A stretch of DNA of 64,000 nt from Amycolatopsis anabasis (GCF_009765355.1 NZ_VTHK01000033.1:17930-81929); one strand, 5' to 3'; shown: positions 52,588 to 63,288, counted from the stretch's first letter. Notes: generated by a model not told the origin, from the letters alone. Translations and numbers: made by a program.

Positions 52588-53382
52588 CTAGATTTCGTCC
52601 CAGGGGTTGGTGTTGTACGCGTCTTGGATGAAACGGGTGAGGCGCGGGTCGACGGGGAGGTCGGTGCCGTCGAGGGAGCCCAGTGGGCGGCCGATGGTTT
52701 CCGAGTTGGTGATGAAGGTGGCGGCGAAACCGGGGAGGTCGGCGGGCCGGACCTCGCGGGTTTCGGCCGGGATTCCCAGTTCCCGCAGGCCTTTGCGCAC
52801 CAGTTGCTGGCTGATCCCGTCCAGCACCGGCGCGTCCGGCCAGACCACCGTGTCGCCGTCGAAGAAGCCGACGTTCCAGATCGAACCCTCGGTGACGCGG
52901 CCCTTGCCGTCCACGAACAGCGCGTCGTCGTAACCGGCGAGCAGCGCCTCGCGGAGGTGGTGCACCAGGCCGAACGTGCCGAGGTGCTTCACCTCCGGCA
53001 GCACGCGTTCGTAGTGCACCGACCGCACCCGCAACGGGGTGTCCGGCGACTCGGGAGCAGGCGGGCCGGTGCTCACCAGCACGTCCGGGACCACCGGTTC
53101 GCGCGGATCTTCGAGGTTCGGGCGGCCGTAAACCTTGACCCGCACCGAAAGCGCGCCGCCGCCGGCCACGGCCTGGCGCAGGTAGCCCCGCACCAGGTCC
53201 GTGTCGAGTTCGTGGCCGAACAGCAGGCGCGTGCTCGCCTTGAGCCGCCGCAGGTGTTCGGCGAGCCCGCGCACGCGGCCATCGCGCACCTGCATCGCGG
53301 TGAAGTGCCCGTACCCGGCCATCGCGGGCAGCGCCAGGTTCTCGGCGGAGGCGGGCTCCCCGTTGACCTCCAGGCGGGACAT
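52588..53382 (-). CDS. Class IV aminotransferase (branched-chain/ADC-lyase-like fold)
   Basis: 264 residues of the PLP-dependent fold IV family: lysine in EVKHLGTFGL and the ALFVDGKGRVTEGSIWNVGFF segment. Relatives include branched-chain aminotransferase, D-amino acid aminotransferase and aminodeoxychorismate lyase; the substrate cannot be told. It lies 2 bases after the cyclophilin gene in the same direction. Confidence 0.85.
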   Translation of the reverse strand: MSRLEVNGEPASAENLALPAMAGYGHFTAMQVRDGRVRGLAEHLRRLKASTRLLFGHELDTDLVRGYLRQAVAGGGALSVRVKVYGRPNLEDPREPVVPDVLVSTGPPAPESPDTPLRVRSVHYERVLPEVKHLGTFGLVHHLREALLAGYDDALFVDGKGRVTEGSIWNVGFFDGDTVVWPDAPVLDGISQQLVRKGLRELGIPAETREVRPADLPGFAATFITNSETIGRPLGSLDGTDLPVDPRLTRFIQDAYNTNPWDEI

Positions 53383-53384
53383 TC

Positions 53385-54242
53385 CTACGCGTCGACCGTG
53401 ACCGCGGTGAACTTCACCGGCGTCTTCGGCTTGCCGGTGCCGTCCTGGCCCGCGGCGGCCGGATCGATGCCGTCGCGCGCGATCTTGTCCAGCACCTTCA
53501 GCCCGTCGTCGGAGATGCTGCCGAAAACCGTGTAGTCGGGCGGAAGCTGGGCATCGCCGTAGACCATGAAGAACTGGCTGCCGCCGCTGTTCGGCGCTTG
53601 CGTCTTGGCCATCGCGAGGATGCCCCGGCCGTACTTCAACTCCGGGAAGTTCTCGTCCTTGATGGTGTATCCCGGCCCGCCGGTGCCGTCGCCCTTCGGG
53701 TCACCGCACTGCAGCATCTGCAGCCCTTCGGTGCCGAGCCGGTGGCATTCGGTGTCGGTGTAGTAACCCTGCTTCGCCAGGCTGATGAAGCTGTTCACCG
53801 TGCACGGCGCGAGCGCGCGGTCCAGCGTCAGCGGAATGTCGCCGACGGTGGTCTTGATGGTCGCGTTCACCGTGCCGCTGGACGAAATCTGCCCGCCGGG
53901 CGGGGTGTTCACCTGCTTCGCCGCGGGCTCGCCCTGGCTGGCGGCATACTCGCAGCTGACCGGGTTCGGCAGCGGCTGCGGGCGCTTCGGCATGGCCGCG
54001 CGCTCGGTCGGGATCTGCACCGGGGGCGGCGTCGTTTCCGGCGAGTTCGTCGGCGAAGCGCTCGCGTTGTCGCCGCTGTCCCGCGTCGCGAAGAAGACCA
54101 CCAGCCCGGCGACGATGACCACCGCACCCACGGTGACGCCGACGCCGATGATCCTGCGCCGTTTCGCGCGCTCGGCCCTGCGGGCGAGTTGCCGTTCGAG
54201 CTTGCGCTTCGCGGCCTCGCGGCGCTGCTGGTTGGTCGCCAC
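53385..54242 (-). CDS. Membrane-anchored cyclophilin-type peptidyl-prolyl isomerase
   Basis: 285 residues: a basic N-terminus (QLARRAERAKRRR), one membrane helix (about 31-51), a low-complexity Ser/Thr/Pro linker, then the cyclophilin domain (TTVGDIPLTLDRALAPCTVNSFISLAKQGYY, ILAMAKTQAPNSGGSQFF). It folds proteins outside the membrane. GTG has GGAGG at 5 bases. The mycobacterial counterpart (Rv2582) also follows relA. Confidence 0.92.
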   Translation of the reverse strand: MATNQQRREAAKRKLERQLARRAERAKRRRIIGVGVTVGAVVIVAGLVVFFATRDSGDNASASPTNSPETTPPPVQIPTERAAMPKRPQPLPNPVSCEYAASQGEPAAKQVNTPPGGQISSSGTVNATIKTTVGDIPLTLDRALAPCTVNSFISLAKQGYYTDTECHRLGTEGLQMLQCGDPKGDGTGGPGYTIKDENFPELKYGRGILAMAKTQAPNSGGSQFFMVYGDAQLPPDYTVFGSISDDGLKVLDKIARDGIDPAAAGQDGTGKPKTPVKFTAVTVDA

Positions 54243-54376
54243 CTGCCCTCCAGGATTCCACTCGATGTCATGAACCGGGCTGGCGGCAGTCTATGGGCAG
54301 AGCCTGTGAGAACCCTGTACAGGTCCCGCTAGGGTGTCCACCTGTCGCCAATGGCCACTCGCGGAGGTGGGATTTC

Positions 54377-55054
54377 TTGCTCGTCGTCGGGTTTCCGGCC
54401 GGCGCCTTCCAGGCCAACTGCTACCTGCTCGCGCCCGGCACGGACGGCGACTGCGTGCTCGTCGACCCGGGACAGGGCGCCACCGAGCGGATCGGCGAGG
54501 CGCTGCGCGAGCACCGGCTGACCCCGGCCGCCATCCTGGCCACCCACGGGCACCTCGACCACGTCCACAGCGCGGCCGAGGTCGCCGAAGCCCACGACGT
54601 GCCGGTGTGGATCCATCCCGGGGACCGGGAGCTGCTCGCGGATCCGTTCCGCGGCTTGGGCCCCGAACTGACCTCCGCGTTCGACGGCCCGGTCCGCCTG
54701 CCCGAACCCGCGCGGATCCGCGACCTCGAACCCGGGGCGCTCGCGCTCGCCGGGCTCGAACTCGAAGTGCTGCACACCCCGGGGCACACCCCCGGCTCGG
54801 TGGTGTTCCGGCTGGACACCCCGGAGGGCGGCCGGATCGCACTCACCGGCGACACGTTGTTCGCCGGTTCCATCGGCAGGACCGATCTGCCGGGCGGCGA
54901 TGCCGGGCGGATCGCCGAATCGCTGCACACGCTGACGACCACGCTGTCCGACGAGACGGTGCTGCTCCCCGGGCACGGGCCCGCGACGACGATCGGCCAG
55001 GAACGCACGCGAAATCCGTTCCTGTCGGGGGCGGGCCAGGGGGTATGCGGATGA
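54377..55054 (+). CDS. Metallo-beta-lactamase-fold hydrolase (glyoxalase II-like)
   Basis: 225 residues: metal-binding HxHxDH motif (His57, His59, Asp61, His62 in THGHLDH), HTPGHTPGS, LTGDTLFAGSIGR and LPGHGP. This is the small glyoxalase II-like family (Rv2581c type), often hydrolysing thioesters. TTG at 54377 has GGAGG at good spacing and the family N-terminus (LVVGFPAGAFQANCYLL). The stop overlaps the next gene (ATGA). Confidence 0.9.
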   Translation: MLVVGFPAGAFQANCYLLAPGTDGDCVLVDPGQGATERIGEALREHRLTPAAILATHGHLDHVHSAAEVAEAHDVPVWIHPGDRELLADPFRGLGPELTSAFDGPVRLPEPARIRDLEPGALALAGLELEVLHTPGHTPGSVVFRLDTPEGGRIALTGDTLFAGSIGRTDLPGGDAGRIAESLHTLTTTLSDETVLLPGHGPATTIGQERTRNPFLSGAGQGVCG

Positions 55055-55713
55055 ACGACTCCGGTGACCAGACGGCCGCCGCCGAGCCCGAACGGCTCCC
55101 GCTCTACCACGACGATCCGGCGCTGCGCCGGCGCCGCGGCTGTTCGGGACTGGTCGGCGTGCTCATCTTCGCGGCCGCGTCCGGCGGGATCGCCGGACTG
55201 ATCGGCGGCCGGATCGCCGGGCTGGTGGCCGCCGCGGTGGTCGGCCTGCCCCTGCTGTACGTCGTGCTGTTCAACGTGCGCCGCCGGATCTGGCTGGAAG
55301 GCGGCACGGTGCTCGTGCGGACCTGGCGCACCCGCCGCATCGATCTGGTCCAGGCCGAGCGGATCGACCTGCTGGTCACCGATGTCCGGGGCACCCGGAC
55401 CGTGGGCCTGCTGATCAACGCCGGTCGGCGCGGCAAGACCGTGAAGATCGACCTGGCGATCTACTCCGGCGCCGGGGGCCGGGAACTCGGCGTGGTCGCA
55501 CTGCGCAAACTGGCGAACGCGTTGATGAACAACACCGACGCCAACGGCATGGTGTTCGCCGAGTTGCTGGTCGCCCAGCTGAAGGCCGAGGCGCGCGGGG
55601 GCGGGGTCGCCGAGCGCCCGCTGTACCGGCTGGCCTCCGCCGCGCCCTCGGGCAAGCTCGCGCAGCGGTTCACCATGGAGGCGGTCAGCCGTTTCGTGGC
55701 GACCCTGGACTGA
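55051..55713 (+). CDS. Membrane protein with two helices and a PH-like cytoplasmic domain
   Basis: 220 residues. Two membrane helices (about 32-68) are followed by a beta-rich region RRIWLEGGTVLVRTWRTRRIDLVQAERIDLLVT that resembles bacterial PH domains, then a helical C-terminal half. No known function. Coupled to the hydrolase gene by ATGA overlap. ATG at 55051 is chosen over 55045 because AGGGGG then sits 7 bases away. Its end overlaps the convergent gene by 29 bases. Confidence 0.6.
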   Translation: MNDSGDQTAAAEPERLPLYHDDPALRRRRGCSGLVGVLIFAAASGGIAGLIGGRIAGLVAAAVVGLPLLYVVLFNVRRRIWLEGGTVLVRTWRTRRIDLVQAERIDLLVTDVRGTRTVGLLINAGRRGKTVKIDLAIYSGAGGRELGVVALRKLANALMNNTDANGMVFAELLVAQLKAEARGGGVAERPLYRLASAAPSGKLAQRFTMEAVSRFVATLD

Positions 55714-55978
55714 TCCCGGGCCGGTCCCGCCCGGCTTCGGCCAGCCGCTTCTCGATCGCGGCGAGCTGCTCGCGCACCGACTCCAGCTGGTACACCACCT
55801 CGGGCAGTTCCTCGGCGGCGAAGGTGGCCAGCCGTTCGACGTGCCGGATGGCGTCCCGCAGTTCCTCCAGCGCGGTCGCGATCCGCGGGATCCCTTCCAC
55901 CGCCCGCAGGGCCGAGCGCGCGGTGCGCAGGGCGGTGTTCAGCACGAAACGCGGGAGCGCCAGTACGACGTCGAACAC
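55685..55978 (-). CDS. Small coiled-coil protein, function unknown
   Basis: 97 residues: an amphipathic N-terminus (FDVVLALPRFVLNTALRTA) and a helical/coiled-coil segment (IATALEELRDAIRHVERLA ... YQLESVREQLAAIEKRLAE). Not recognised as a named family. GTG at 55978 has GGAGG at 4 bases; ATG at 56014 would add 12 residues. The 29-base overlap with the convergent gene makes it slightly less certain. Confidence 0.6.
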   Translation of the reverse strand: MFDVVLALPRFVLNTALRTARSALRAVEGIPRIATALEELRDAIRHVERLATFAAEELPEVVYQLESVREQLAAIEKRLAEAGRDRPGISPGSPRNG

Positions 55979-56072
55979 GGCCCCTCCAGGCGAGCGCGGC
56001 CAGGTGCGCGCCATTGGTACCGCACCGCCCGGCCCGCCCGATCACGGGGGGTCACCCATGAGGGTGTAGTGG

Positions 56073-57605
56073 CTACTGTGTGCTGCTGTGACTGGTGTTA
56101 CTCGTGGGGTTGATGGGTTCCTGGGCCGCGATAAGAGCGGCCACCACGGTGGTCACCGGCACGGCCGCGACGATCCCGACACTCCCGGCGAGCGTGCGCA
56201 CGATCTCCTGCGCGATGTCCTCCGAACCGAGGATCGAGCCCAGCCCGACCCCGGAGATCGACGAGTACAGCAGGACCGGCAGCGCGGCGCCCGCGTAGGC
56301 CATCACCAGCGTGTTCACCGCGGAGCCGACGTGATCGCGGCCGATCCGCAGCCCCGACCGGTACAGCTCGCGCCAGCCGAGCGCGGGGTTGGCCCGGCGC
56401 AGTTCCCACACCGCGCTGGTCTGCGTCACGGTCACGTCGTCGAGCACGCCGAGCGCGCCGATCACCACCCCGGCGAGCAGCAGGCCCCGGGCGTCGATGC
56501 CGTGCCCGAGCGAGCCGATCAGCTGCGAGGCGCTGTCGTCCAGGCCGGTGAGCGACGCGGCCGCCGAGAACACCGCGGAGAGCCCGCCGATGAGCGCCAG
56601 GCTGACCAGGGTGCCCAGCACCGCGACCGAGGTCCGCGCGGACAGTCCGTGCGTCAGGTACAGCGCGATGAACATGATCACCCCGGCACCGGCGATCGCG
56701 ACCAGGAGCGGATTCTCCCCGGCCAGGATCGCGGGCAGGATGAACAGCGCGATCACCACGAAGCTCAGGGCCAGCGCGATCAGCGCGGCGACGCCCTGCC
56801 ACCGGCCGAGCACGATCACCGCGAGCGCGAACAACGCGGCCAGCACCACCAGCGGCAGCCCGCGCTGGAAGTCGACGAGCTGGTAGGACGCCGGATCCCG
56901 GACGTCCCCGCCGTTGTAGGAGAGCACCACCTCGTCGCCCGCGGCGAACCGCGGGGTGCTCGGTTCGAGCGGCACGGTGAGCCGGACGACCTGGCCGCTC
57001 GCGGCGCCGTCGGTCAGCCCGACCTCGACCGTCAGGCACGGCTTCTCGTCCGGGGCGGGCTGGTCGCCGACCTGGACCTGGCCCTCCTGCAGGCACGGCC
57101 CGGTGGTCGCCTTGGCGATCGTGCCGTGCACCGGGGTGCCCTGCGGGACCACGCTCTTCGGATCCGGTTTGCCCCACGGGTACAGCACCAGCGCGCCGAT
57201 CACCGTGGCCAGCGCGACCGGGATCAGCAGCCAGCTCAGCAGCAGCCGGACGCGCCGGGACGCGGGCGCGGCCGGGCCGTGCCCATGGCCGTGGCCGTGG
57301 CCGATGTCGGGCAAGGCGGGCTTCGCCGCGCGGGACCGCTTGGCCGGGGCCGCCTTGGCGGGCGCCTGCCGGGTCGGCCGGTCCGCGGCCCGGCCGGTCT
57401 TCTCCGTTCCTTCCGGCCGGGCGGTCCGGTTCGCGGCCGTGCGCGGCTGGTCCGGCCGGGCGCGGCGGGCGGGCTGACCGGCCGCCGCGCTCCGCTGCGG
57501 CCGCCGGGGCGCCGCGGGCCGCTGCTCGGGAGGCGGCGTGCGGCGACCACCCGGCACCCGGCGGATGGGCCCGGTGTCGTCGTCGGCGTTGTCGTCGCGG
57601 GGCAC
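56073..57605 (-). CDS. YibE/F-family membrane protein with His-rich N-terminal region
   Basis: 510 residues. A cytoplasmic N-terminal region of about 120 residues is rich in Arg, Pro and Ala and contains HGHGHGHG just before the first membrane helix (LLLSWLLIPVALATVIGALVL). A small external domain follows, then seven or eight helices with the YibE/F pattern (GLLLAGVVIGALGVLDDVTVTQ, YAGAALPVLL). Function unknown; the His repeat could bind metal. GTG at 57605 is preferred over 57620 because GGAGG then sits at 7 bases. Confidence 0.85.
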   Translation of the reverse strand: MPRDDNADDDTGPIRRVPGGRRTPPPEQRPAAPRRPQRSAAAGQPARRARPDQPRTAANRTARPEGTEKTGRAADRPTRQAPAKAAPAKRSRAAKPALPDIGHGHGHGHGPAAPASRRVRLLLSWLLIPVALATVIGALVLYPWGKPDPKSVVPQGTPVHGTIAKATTGPCLQEGQVQVGDQPAPDEKPCLTVEVGLTDGAASGQVVRLTVPLEPSTPRFAAGDEVVLSYNGGDVRDPASYQLVDFQRGLPLVVLAALFALAVIVLGRWQGVAALIALALSFVVIALFILPAILAGENPLLVAIAGAGVIMFIALYLTHGLSARTSVAVLGTLVSLALIGGLSAVFSAAASLTGLDDSASQLIGSLGHGIDARGLLLAGVVIGALGVLDDVTVTQTSAVWELRRANPALGWRELYRSGLRIGRDHVGSAVNTLVMAYAGAALPVLLYSSISGVGLGSILGSEDIAQEIVRTLAGSVGIVAAVPVTTVVAALIAAQEPINPTSNTSHSSTQ

Positions 57606-57662
57606 CGCAACATCCTCCACAGCGCCCGCGGCGGAGGTACCTCCGGGTAAGGATGTTCCGGT

Positions 57663-58931
57663 TTATGCCGTTTCGAGCCGGAGGCGAGCGGTCAGCGCGT
57701 GGCCGTACATCAGCTCCGCGTCCGCGATGGCCGCGGTCGACGGGGCGATGAGCGTGCTGCCGTCCGGGGTGAGGCGCTGGTAGGTGACCGTTTTGAGGAA
57801 CTTGCCCACCCACAGGCCGCCGGTGTACCGGGCCGCGCGCCCGGTCGGCAGGACGTGGTTGGTGCCGATCGACTTGTCCGAGTACGCGACCGTGGACTCC
57901 GCGCCGACGAACAGCGAGCCGTAGTTGCGCAGGTTCTGGAAGTACCACTGGTCGTCGGCGGTCTGCACCTCGAGGTGTTCCGGGGCGTACCGGTCGGAGA
58001 TCTCGGCGGCCTCGGTCATCGAATCGGCGACCACGACCGTGCCGTGTTCGCGCCAGGCGGCCCCGGCGATCTCCTTGGTCGGCCACGCGCCCGCCAGCCA
58101 TTTGTCCACTTCGGACAGGACGGCCTGGCCGAACGGGCGGGAAGTGGTGACCAGCAGGGCCGGGCTGGTGGGCCCGTGCTCGGCCTGCCCGAGCAGATCC
58201 GCGGCCACCAGTTTCGGATCGGCGGTCTCGTCGGCGATCACCGCGACCTCAGTGGGCCCGGCGAGCAGATCGATGCCGACCACGCCGAACAGCTGGCGCT
58301 TGGCCTCCGCCACGTAGGCGTTGCCCGCGCCCACCACCAGATCGACCGGCGGCGCGTCCTCGATCCCGAAGGCCATCGCGGCGAACGCCTGCACCCCGCC
58401 GAGGCAGAGGATGAGGTCGGCGCCCGCCAGGTCCATGGTGTAGAGCTGCGGCGAGTAGATGCCCTTGCCGTCGCGCGGCGGCGCGGTCGCGACCACCCGG
58501 GCCACCCCGGCGGCCTTGGGCACGGCGACGGTCATGATCGACGAGGCGATCAGCGGATAACGGCCGCCGGGGGAGTAGGAGCCCACCGCGCCGACCGGGA
58601 TGTGCCGGTGCCCGAGCACCACCCCGGGCAGCGTCTCGACCTCCAGATCGGTGAGCGTTTCCCGTTGCCGTTCGGCGAAGTTGCGGACCTGGCCGAGGGC
58701 GAACTCCAGTTCGCGCCCGAGATCGGCGTCCATTTCCGCGCGGGCCCGTTCGATCTCGCTCCCCGGGACCACGAAGGACTCCGGGTCCCAGTTGTCGAAC
58801 TGCCGCGAGTAGCGGCGAATCGCGGGCAGGCCTTCCTTTTCGACCTCGCTCAGGATCCTGCTGACGGTGGCGACGACCTCCTCGTTGCGCGCCGTTTCGT
58901 GCCGCCAGCCTTGTTTCAGGTATTCGGCCAT
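57663..58931 (-). CDS. Histidinol-dehydrogenase-like enzyme, sulfopropanediol dehydrogenase (HpsN) type
   Basis: 422 residues of the HisD superfamily, with GGRYPLIASSIMTVAVPKAAGV, AGPTEVAVIAD, QAEHGPTSPALLVT and SIGTNHVLPTGRAARYTGGL. Context argues against histidine synthesis: it is with an SDR gene and a LacI regulator. HisD homologues in such clusters oxidise polyols, e.g. HpsN on dihydroxypropanesulfonate. ATG follows GGGAGAGGGG. No sulfonate transporter is in view, so the substrate is only a suggestion. Confidence 0.8.
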   Translation of the reverse strand: MAEYLKQGWRHETARNEEVVATVSRILSEVEKEGLPAIRRYSRQFDNWDPESFVVPGSEIERARAEMDADLGRELEFALGQVRNFAERQRETLTDLEVETLPGVVLGHRHIPVGAVGSYSPGGRYPLIASSIMTVAVPKAAGVARVVATAPPRDGKGIYSPQLYTMDLAGADLILCLGGVQAFAAMAFGIEDAPPVDLVVGAGNAYVAEAKRQLFGVVGIDLLAGPTEVAVIADETADPKLVAADLLGQAEHGPTSPALLVTTSRPFGQAVLSEVDKWLAGAWPTKEIAGAAWREHGTVVVADSMTEAAEISDRYAPEHLEVQTADDQWYFQNLRNYGSLFVGAESTVAYSDKSIGTNHVLPTGRAARYTGGLWVGKFLKTVTYQRLTPDGSTLIAPSTAAIADAELMYGHALTARLRLETA

Positions 58932-58950
58932 GGCCCCTCTCCCTTGTTCT

Positions 58951-59745
58951 CTAATGCATCACCGTGCCCGCGGTGACGTTGATGTCCTCACCGGTGATCG
59001 CGGCGGCCTCGGCCGAAGCGAGGAACGCGACCGTGTGCGCCACGTCCTCCGCCGAGACGAACCGGCCGAGCGGGATCCCGGAAAGCAGGGCCTTCCGGGC
59101 GGTTTCGACGTCGGTTCCGGTCGCCTTCGCCTGCGCCTCGATCACCCATTCCAGGCGTTCCCCGGCGACGAAACCGGGGGACACCAGGTTGATCCGCACC
59201 CCGTGCGGCGCGAGGTCGAGCGCCGCGGTCCGGCAGAAGCCGAGCAGCCCGAGCTTGCTCGCGGCGTACGGGGAACGGTGTTTGAGGGGACGCTTGCCGG
59301 TCATCGACCCGATCAGCACGATCGAACCGCTGCCGCGTTCCACCATGCCCGGCGCGAACGCGCGCACGGTGCGGAACGCGCCGGTGGTGTTGACCGCGAA
59401 GGTCTCCTCCCAGCCGTCCGGGTCGATCTCCCAGACCGGCGCCGACGGCCCGCCGATGCCGCTGTTGCACACCACGATGTCCGGCACGCCGTGCCTGCTG
59501 TGGACCTCCTTGGCGAGATCGTCCACAGTGGAGGGATCGGTGAGGTCGATCCGCACGGCCGACCAGGCGGCGCCGATCGAGTCCAGCGCGATCCCGGTCA
59601 CGCCCAGGGCACGCCGATCCCGGCCGGTGAGCACCACGGTCGCCCCGGCCCGGCCGAGCCGCAGCGCGATCACCCGGCCGATGCCCCGTCCGGCGCCGGT
59701 GATGACCGCGACCTGGCCGGTCAGATCCGTCCGCGTTTCGTTCAT
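58951..59745 (-). CDS. Short-chain dehydrogenase/reductase
   Basis: 264 residues, classical SDR: TGAGRGIGR, catalytic Ser in VLIGSMTG, SPYAASK, and VSPGFV. ATG overlaps the lacI stop by four bases; 19 bases separate it from the HisD-like gene. The three genes form one operon. In sulfopropanediol pathways SDRs (HpsO/HpsP) work with HpsN, which fits but does not prove the role. Confidence 0.9.
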   Translation of the reverse strand: MNETRTDLTGQVAVITGAGRGIGRVIALRLGRAGATVVLTGRDRRALGVTGIALDSIGAAWSAVRIDLTDPSTVDDLAKEVHSRHGVPDIVVCNSGIGGPSAPVWEIDPDGWEETFAVNTTGAFRTVRAFAPGMVERGSGSIVLIGSMTGKRPLKHRSPYAASKLGLLGFCRTAALDLAPHGVRINLVSPGFVAGERLEWVIEAQAKATGTDVETARKALLSGIPLGRFVSAEDVAHTVAFLASAEAAAITGEDINVTAGTVMH

Positions 59746-60752
59746 GGGGTGTTCTCCCGGTCTGCCGTCGTCCTGCGCACGATCAGCTCGTTGTGGAAGC
59801 GCTGGTGCACCAGCGCCCGTTCCGGTTCGGCGATGCGGGCGCGCAGCAGCGCCACCCCGGCCGCGGCCATGTCGGTGAGCGGCTGGCGCACCGTGGTCAG
59901 GCCGAAGGCGCCCCAGGACGCCATCGCGATGTCGTCGTAACCGACCAGCCAGGTGTCCTCGGGCACCCGGCGCCCGGCCGCGGCCAGCGCGTCCAGCGCG
60001 CCGAACGCGGACAGGTCGTTGGCGCAGAACACCGCGGTCGGCGGGCGTTTCCCGGCCCGCTCGAGGATGGACCGCAGCGCGGCGCAGCCGCCGTCGTGCG
60101 AGAACTCCCCGTCGGCGACGCAGGTTTCGGCGAGTTCGAGGCCGTGCTCGGCGCATCCGGCGCGGAACCCGGCCATCCGCTCGCGTGCGGTGCTGGCGCG
60201 TTCCGGCCCGCCGACCATCCCCACCCGGCGGTGCCCGGCGGCGGCGAAGTACCGGGCGACCTGCGCGGCGCCGTCGTGGTTGTCGCCGTCCACCTGGTCG
60301 CAGGGCAGGCCGCGGACCGTGCGGTTCACCAGGACGACCGGCGCCCGGCGGCGCAGCGCCTCCGCCAGCGGCGCCGAGTCCGCGGTCGCGGTGGTGAACA
60401 GCAGGCCGTCGATGAGCCGCTGGTCGATCGCTTCCAGGGCGGCGGACTCGCCGGGGCCCGCGCTTTCCCAGAGGATCATCCGCAGCCCGGCGCGGCCCAG
60501 TTCACCGCTGATCGCCTTGATCAGCTGGGGGTAGAACGGGTTGGTCACGTCGTCGACGATCAGGCCGACCGTGCCGGTGCGGTTGGTGCGCATGGTGCGC
60601 GCCGCGAAATTGGGCTGGTAGCCGGTTTCGGTGAGCACGCGCAGCACGCGCGCCCGGGTCTGCTCGCTGACCGAGTCGTGCCGGTGCAGCACCCGGGACA
60701 CGGTCGCCTGGGAGACCCCGGCGAGCTTGGCGACTTCGCGAGCGGTGACCAC
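59742..60752 (-). CDS. LacI-family transcriptional regulator
   Basis: 336 residues: N-terminal helix-turn-helix (VAKLAGVSQATVSRVLHRHDSVSEQTR), hinge, and a periplasmic-binding-type sugar-binding core (TVGLIVDDVTNPFYPQL, VGYDDIAMASWGAFGLTTVRQP). First gene of the operon with SDR and HisD-like dehydrogenase. GTG at 60752 has GAGGGG at 6 bases; TTG at 60758 would touch that site. Likely autoregulated through the site at 60785. Confidence 0.92.
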   Translation of the reverse strand: MVTAREVAKLAGVSQATVSRVLHRHDSVSEQTRARVLRVLTETGYQPNFAARTMRTNRTGTVGLIVDDVTNPFYPQLIKAISGELGRAGLRMILWESAGPGESAALEAIDQRLIDGLLFTTATADSAPLAEALRRRAPVVLVNRTVRGLPCDQVDGDNHDGAAQVARYFAAAGHRRVGMVGGPERASTARERMAGFRAGCAEHGLELAETCVADGEFSHDGGCAALRSILERAGKRPPTAVFCANDLSAFGALDALAAAGRRVPEDTWLVGYDDIAMASWGAFGLTTVRQPLTDMAAAGVALLRARIAEPERALVHQRFHNELIVRRTTADRENTP

Positions 60753-60784
60753 CGGCAACCCCTCTTGTGCGGCTCGATGCTGCG

Positions 60785-60798
60785 TGGTTACGTATACA
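60785..60798. promoter_or_regulatory. LacI-type operator candidate
   Basis: TGGTTAC-GTATACA: arms agree at 5 of 7 positions around a central CG, as in LacI-family operators. It lies between the divergent lacI operon and the 3-hydroxyacyl-CoA dehydrogenase gene, so both could be controlled. Confidence 0.45.
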
Positions 60799-60835
60799 TT
60801 CGCCAGCCGCCGCCGGGCTTGTCAAGGAGGTCGTC

Positions 60836-61753
60836 GTGGTGGAGTCCCCGCAGCGCGTCGGATCGGTGGCCGTGCTCGGTGCCGGCACCATGGGCCAGGG
60901 CATCGCCGTGGCGGCCGCGGCGGCCGGGAAAGCGGTGCGCGTGTACGACCGCGAGGACGTCATTCCCGTTGCGCTGCAAGCGATCGCGCGCCGGTTCACG
61001 GCCGCGGCCGGGCGCGCGCCGGGCGATTCGGTCACCGCCGCGGGCACCCTCGCCGAGGCGGTTTCCGGGACGGATCTGGTGATCGAGGCGGTGTCCGAGG
61101 ACCTCGCGGTCAAGGCGGCGCTGTTCACCGAACTCGCGGGCTTGCTGCCGCCCGCGGCGATCCTTTCCACGAATACGTCTTCATTGCCGCTCGACGAACT
61201 GGCCGGGTCGGTCGGCGCCCCGGACCGCTTCCTGGCCACCCATTTCTTCAACCCCGCCGAACTCGTCCCGGGCGTCGAGGTCGCCACGACCGGGCACACC
61301 TCCGCCGCGGCGCTCGCCACGACCACGGCGTTCCTCACCGAGATCGGCAAGGAGCCGATCGAAGTCGGCGCGGGCGCGGGATTCGTCGCCAACCGGCTGC
61401 AGCTCGCGCTGTTCTGCGAGGCGGTGAACTGCGTCCGCGACGGCGCCGCCACCCCGGAACAGGTGGACGCGGTGGTGCGCCGGACGTTCGGCTTCCGGCT
61501 GCCCGCCTTCGGCCCGTTCGCGGTCGCCGATATGGCGGGCCTGGACGTCTACGCGAGCATCCTCGAGACGCTCGAACGCGCCTACGGCCCGCGGTTCGCC
61601 ACCCCGGCGGAACTGCGGCACCTGGTGGGCGGCGGGCGGCTCGGGGTGAAGACGCGCGCCGGGTTCCGCGACTACAGCGAGGAGGAGGTGGCGGACCTGC
61701 TCGCCTCCCGGGACGAGCGGTACCGCCGCCTCCTCGACGCCGCTGGGTCGTGA
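60836..61753 (+). CDS. 3-hydroxyacyl-CoA dehydrogenase family protein
   Basis: 305 residues: NAD-binding LGAGTMGQGIAVAAA, the NTSSLPLDELA and ATHFFNPAELVPGVEV segments with the catalytic His, and FVANRLQLALF. It oxidises a 3-hydroxyacyl-CoA or related 3-hydroxy acid. GTG at 60836 has AAGGAGG at 5 bases. Divergent from the lacI operon and perhaps part of the same pathway. Confidence 0.9.
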   Translation: MVESPQRVGSVAVLGAGTMGQGIAVAAAAAGKAVRVYDREDVIPVALQAIARRFTAAAGRAPGDSVTAAGTLAEAVSGTDLVIEAVSEDLAVKAALFTELAGLLPPAAILSTNTSSLPLDELAGSVGAPDRFLATHFFNPAELVPGVEVATTGHTSAAALATTTAFLTEIGKEPIEVGAGAGFVANRLQLALFCEAVNCVRDGAATPEQVDAVVRRTFGFRLPAFGPFAVADMAGLDVYASILETLERAYGPRFATPAELRHLVGGGRLGVKTRAGFRDYSEEEVADLLASRDERYRRLLDAAGS

Positions 61754-61796
61754 GTGGCGAGGCCGGTTAGAACCGGTCTGAACACTCACGACCCCC
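61746..61796. repeat. Hairpin-forming intergenic repeat, copy B
   Basis: Second copy of the element at 19056-19106, starting over the stop codon of the dehydrogenase gene. Outer arms CGTGAGTG/CACTCACG and inner arms CCGGTT/AACCGG are perfect here, so the fold is better than in copy A. May serve as terminator between the convergent dehydrogenase and sahH genes. Confidence 0.7.
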
Positions 61797-61827
61797 AAAA
61801 CTCGGCTCCCTCACGTGTGCAGGCTGC

Positions 61828-63288
<1,461 letters not shown>

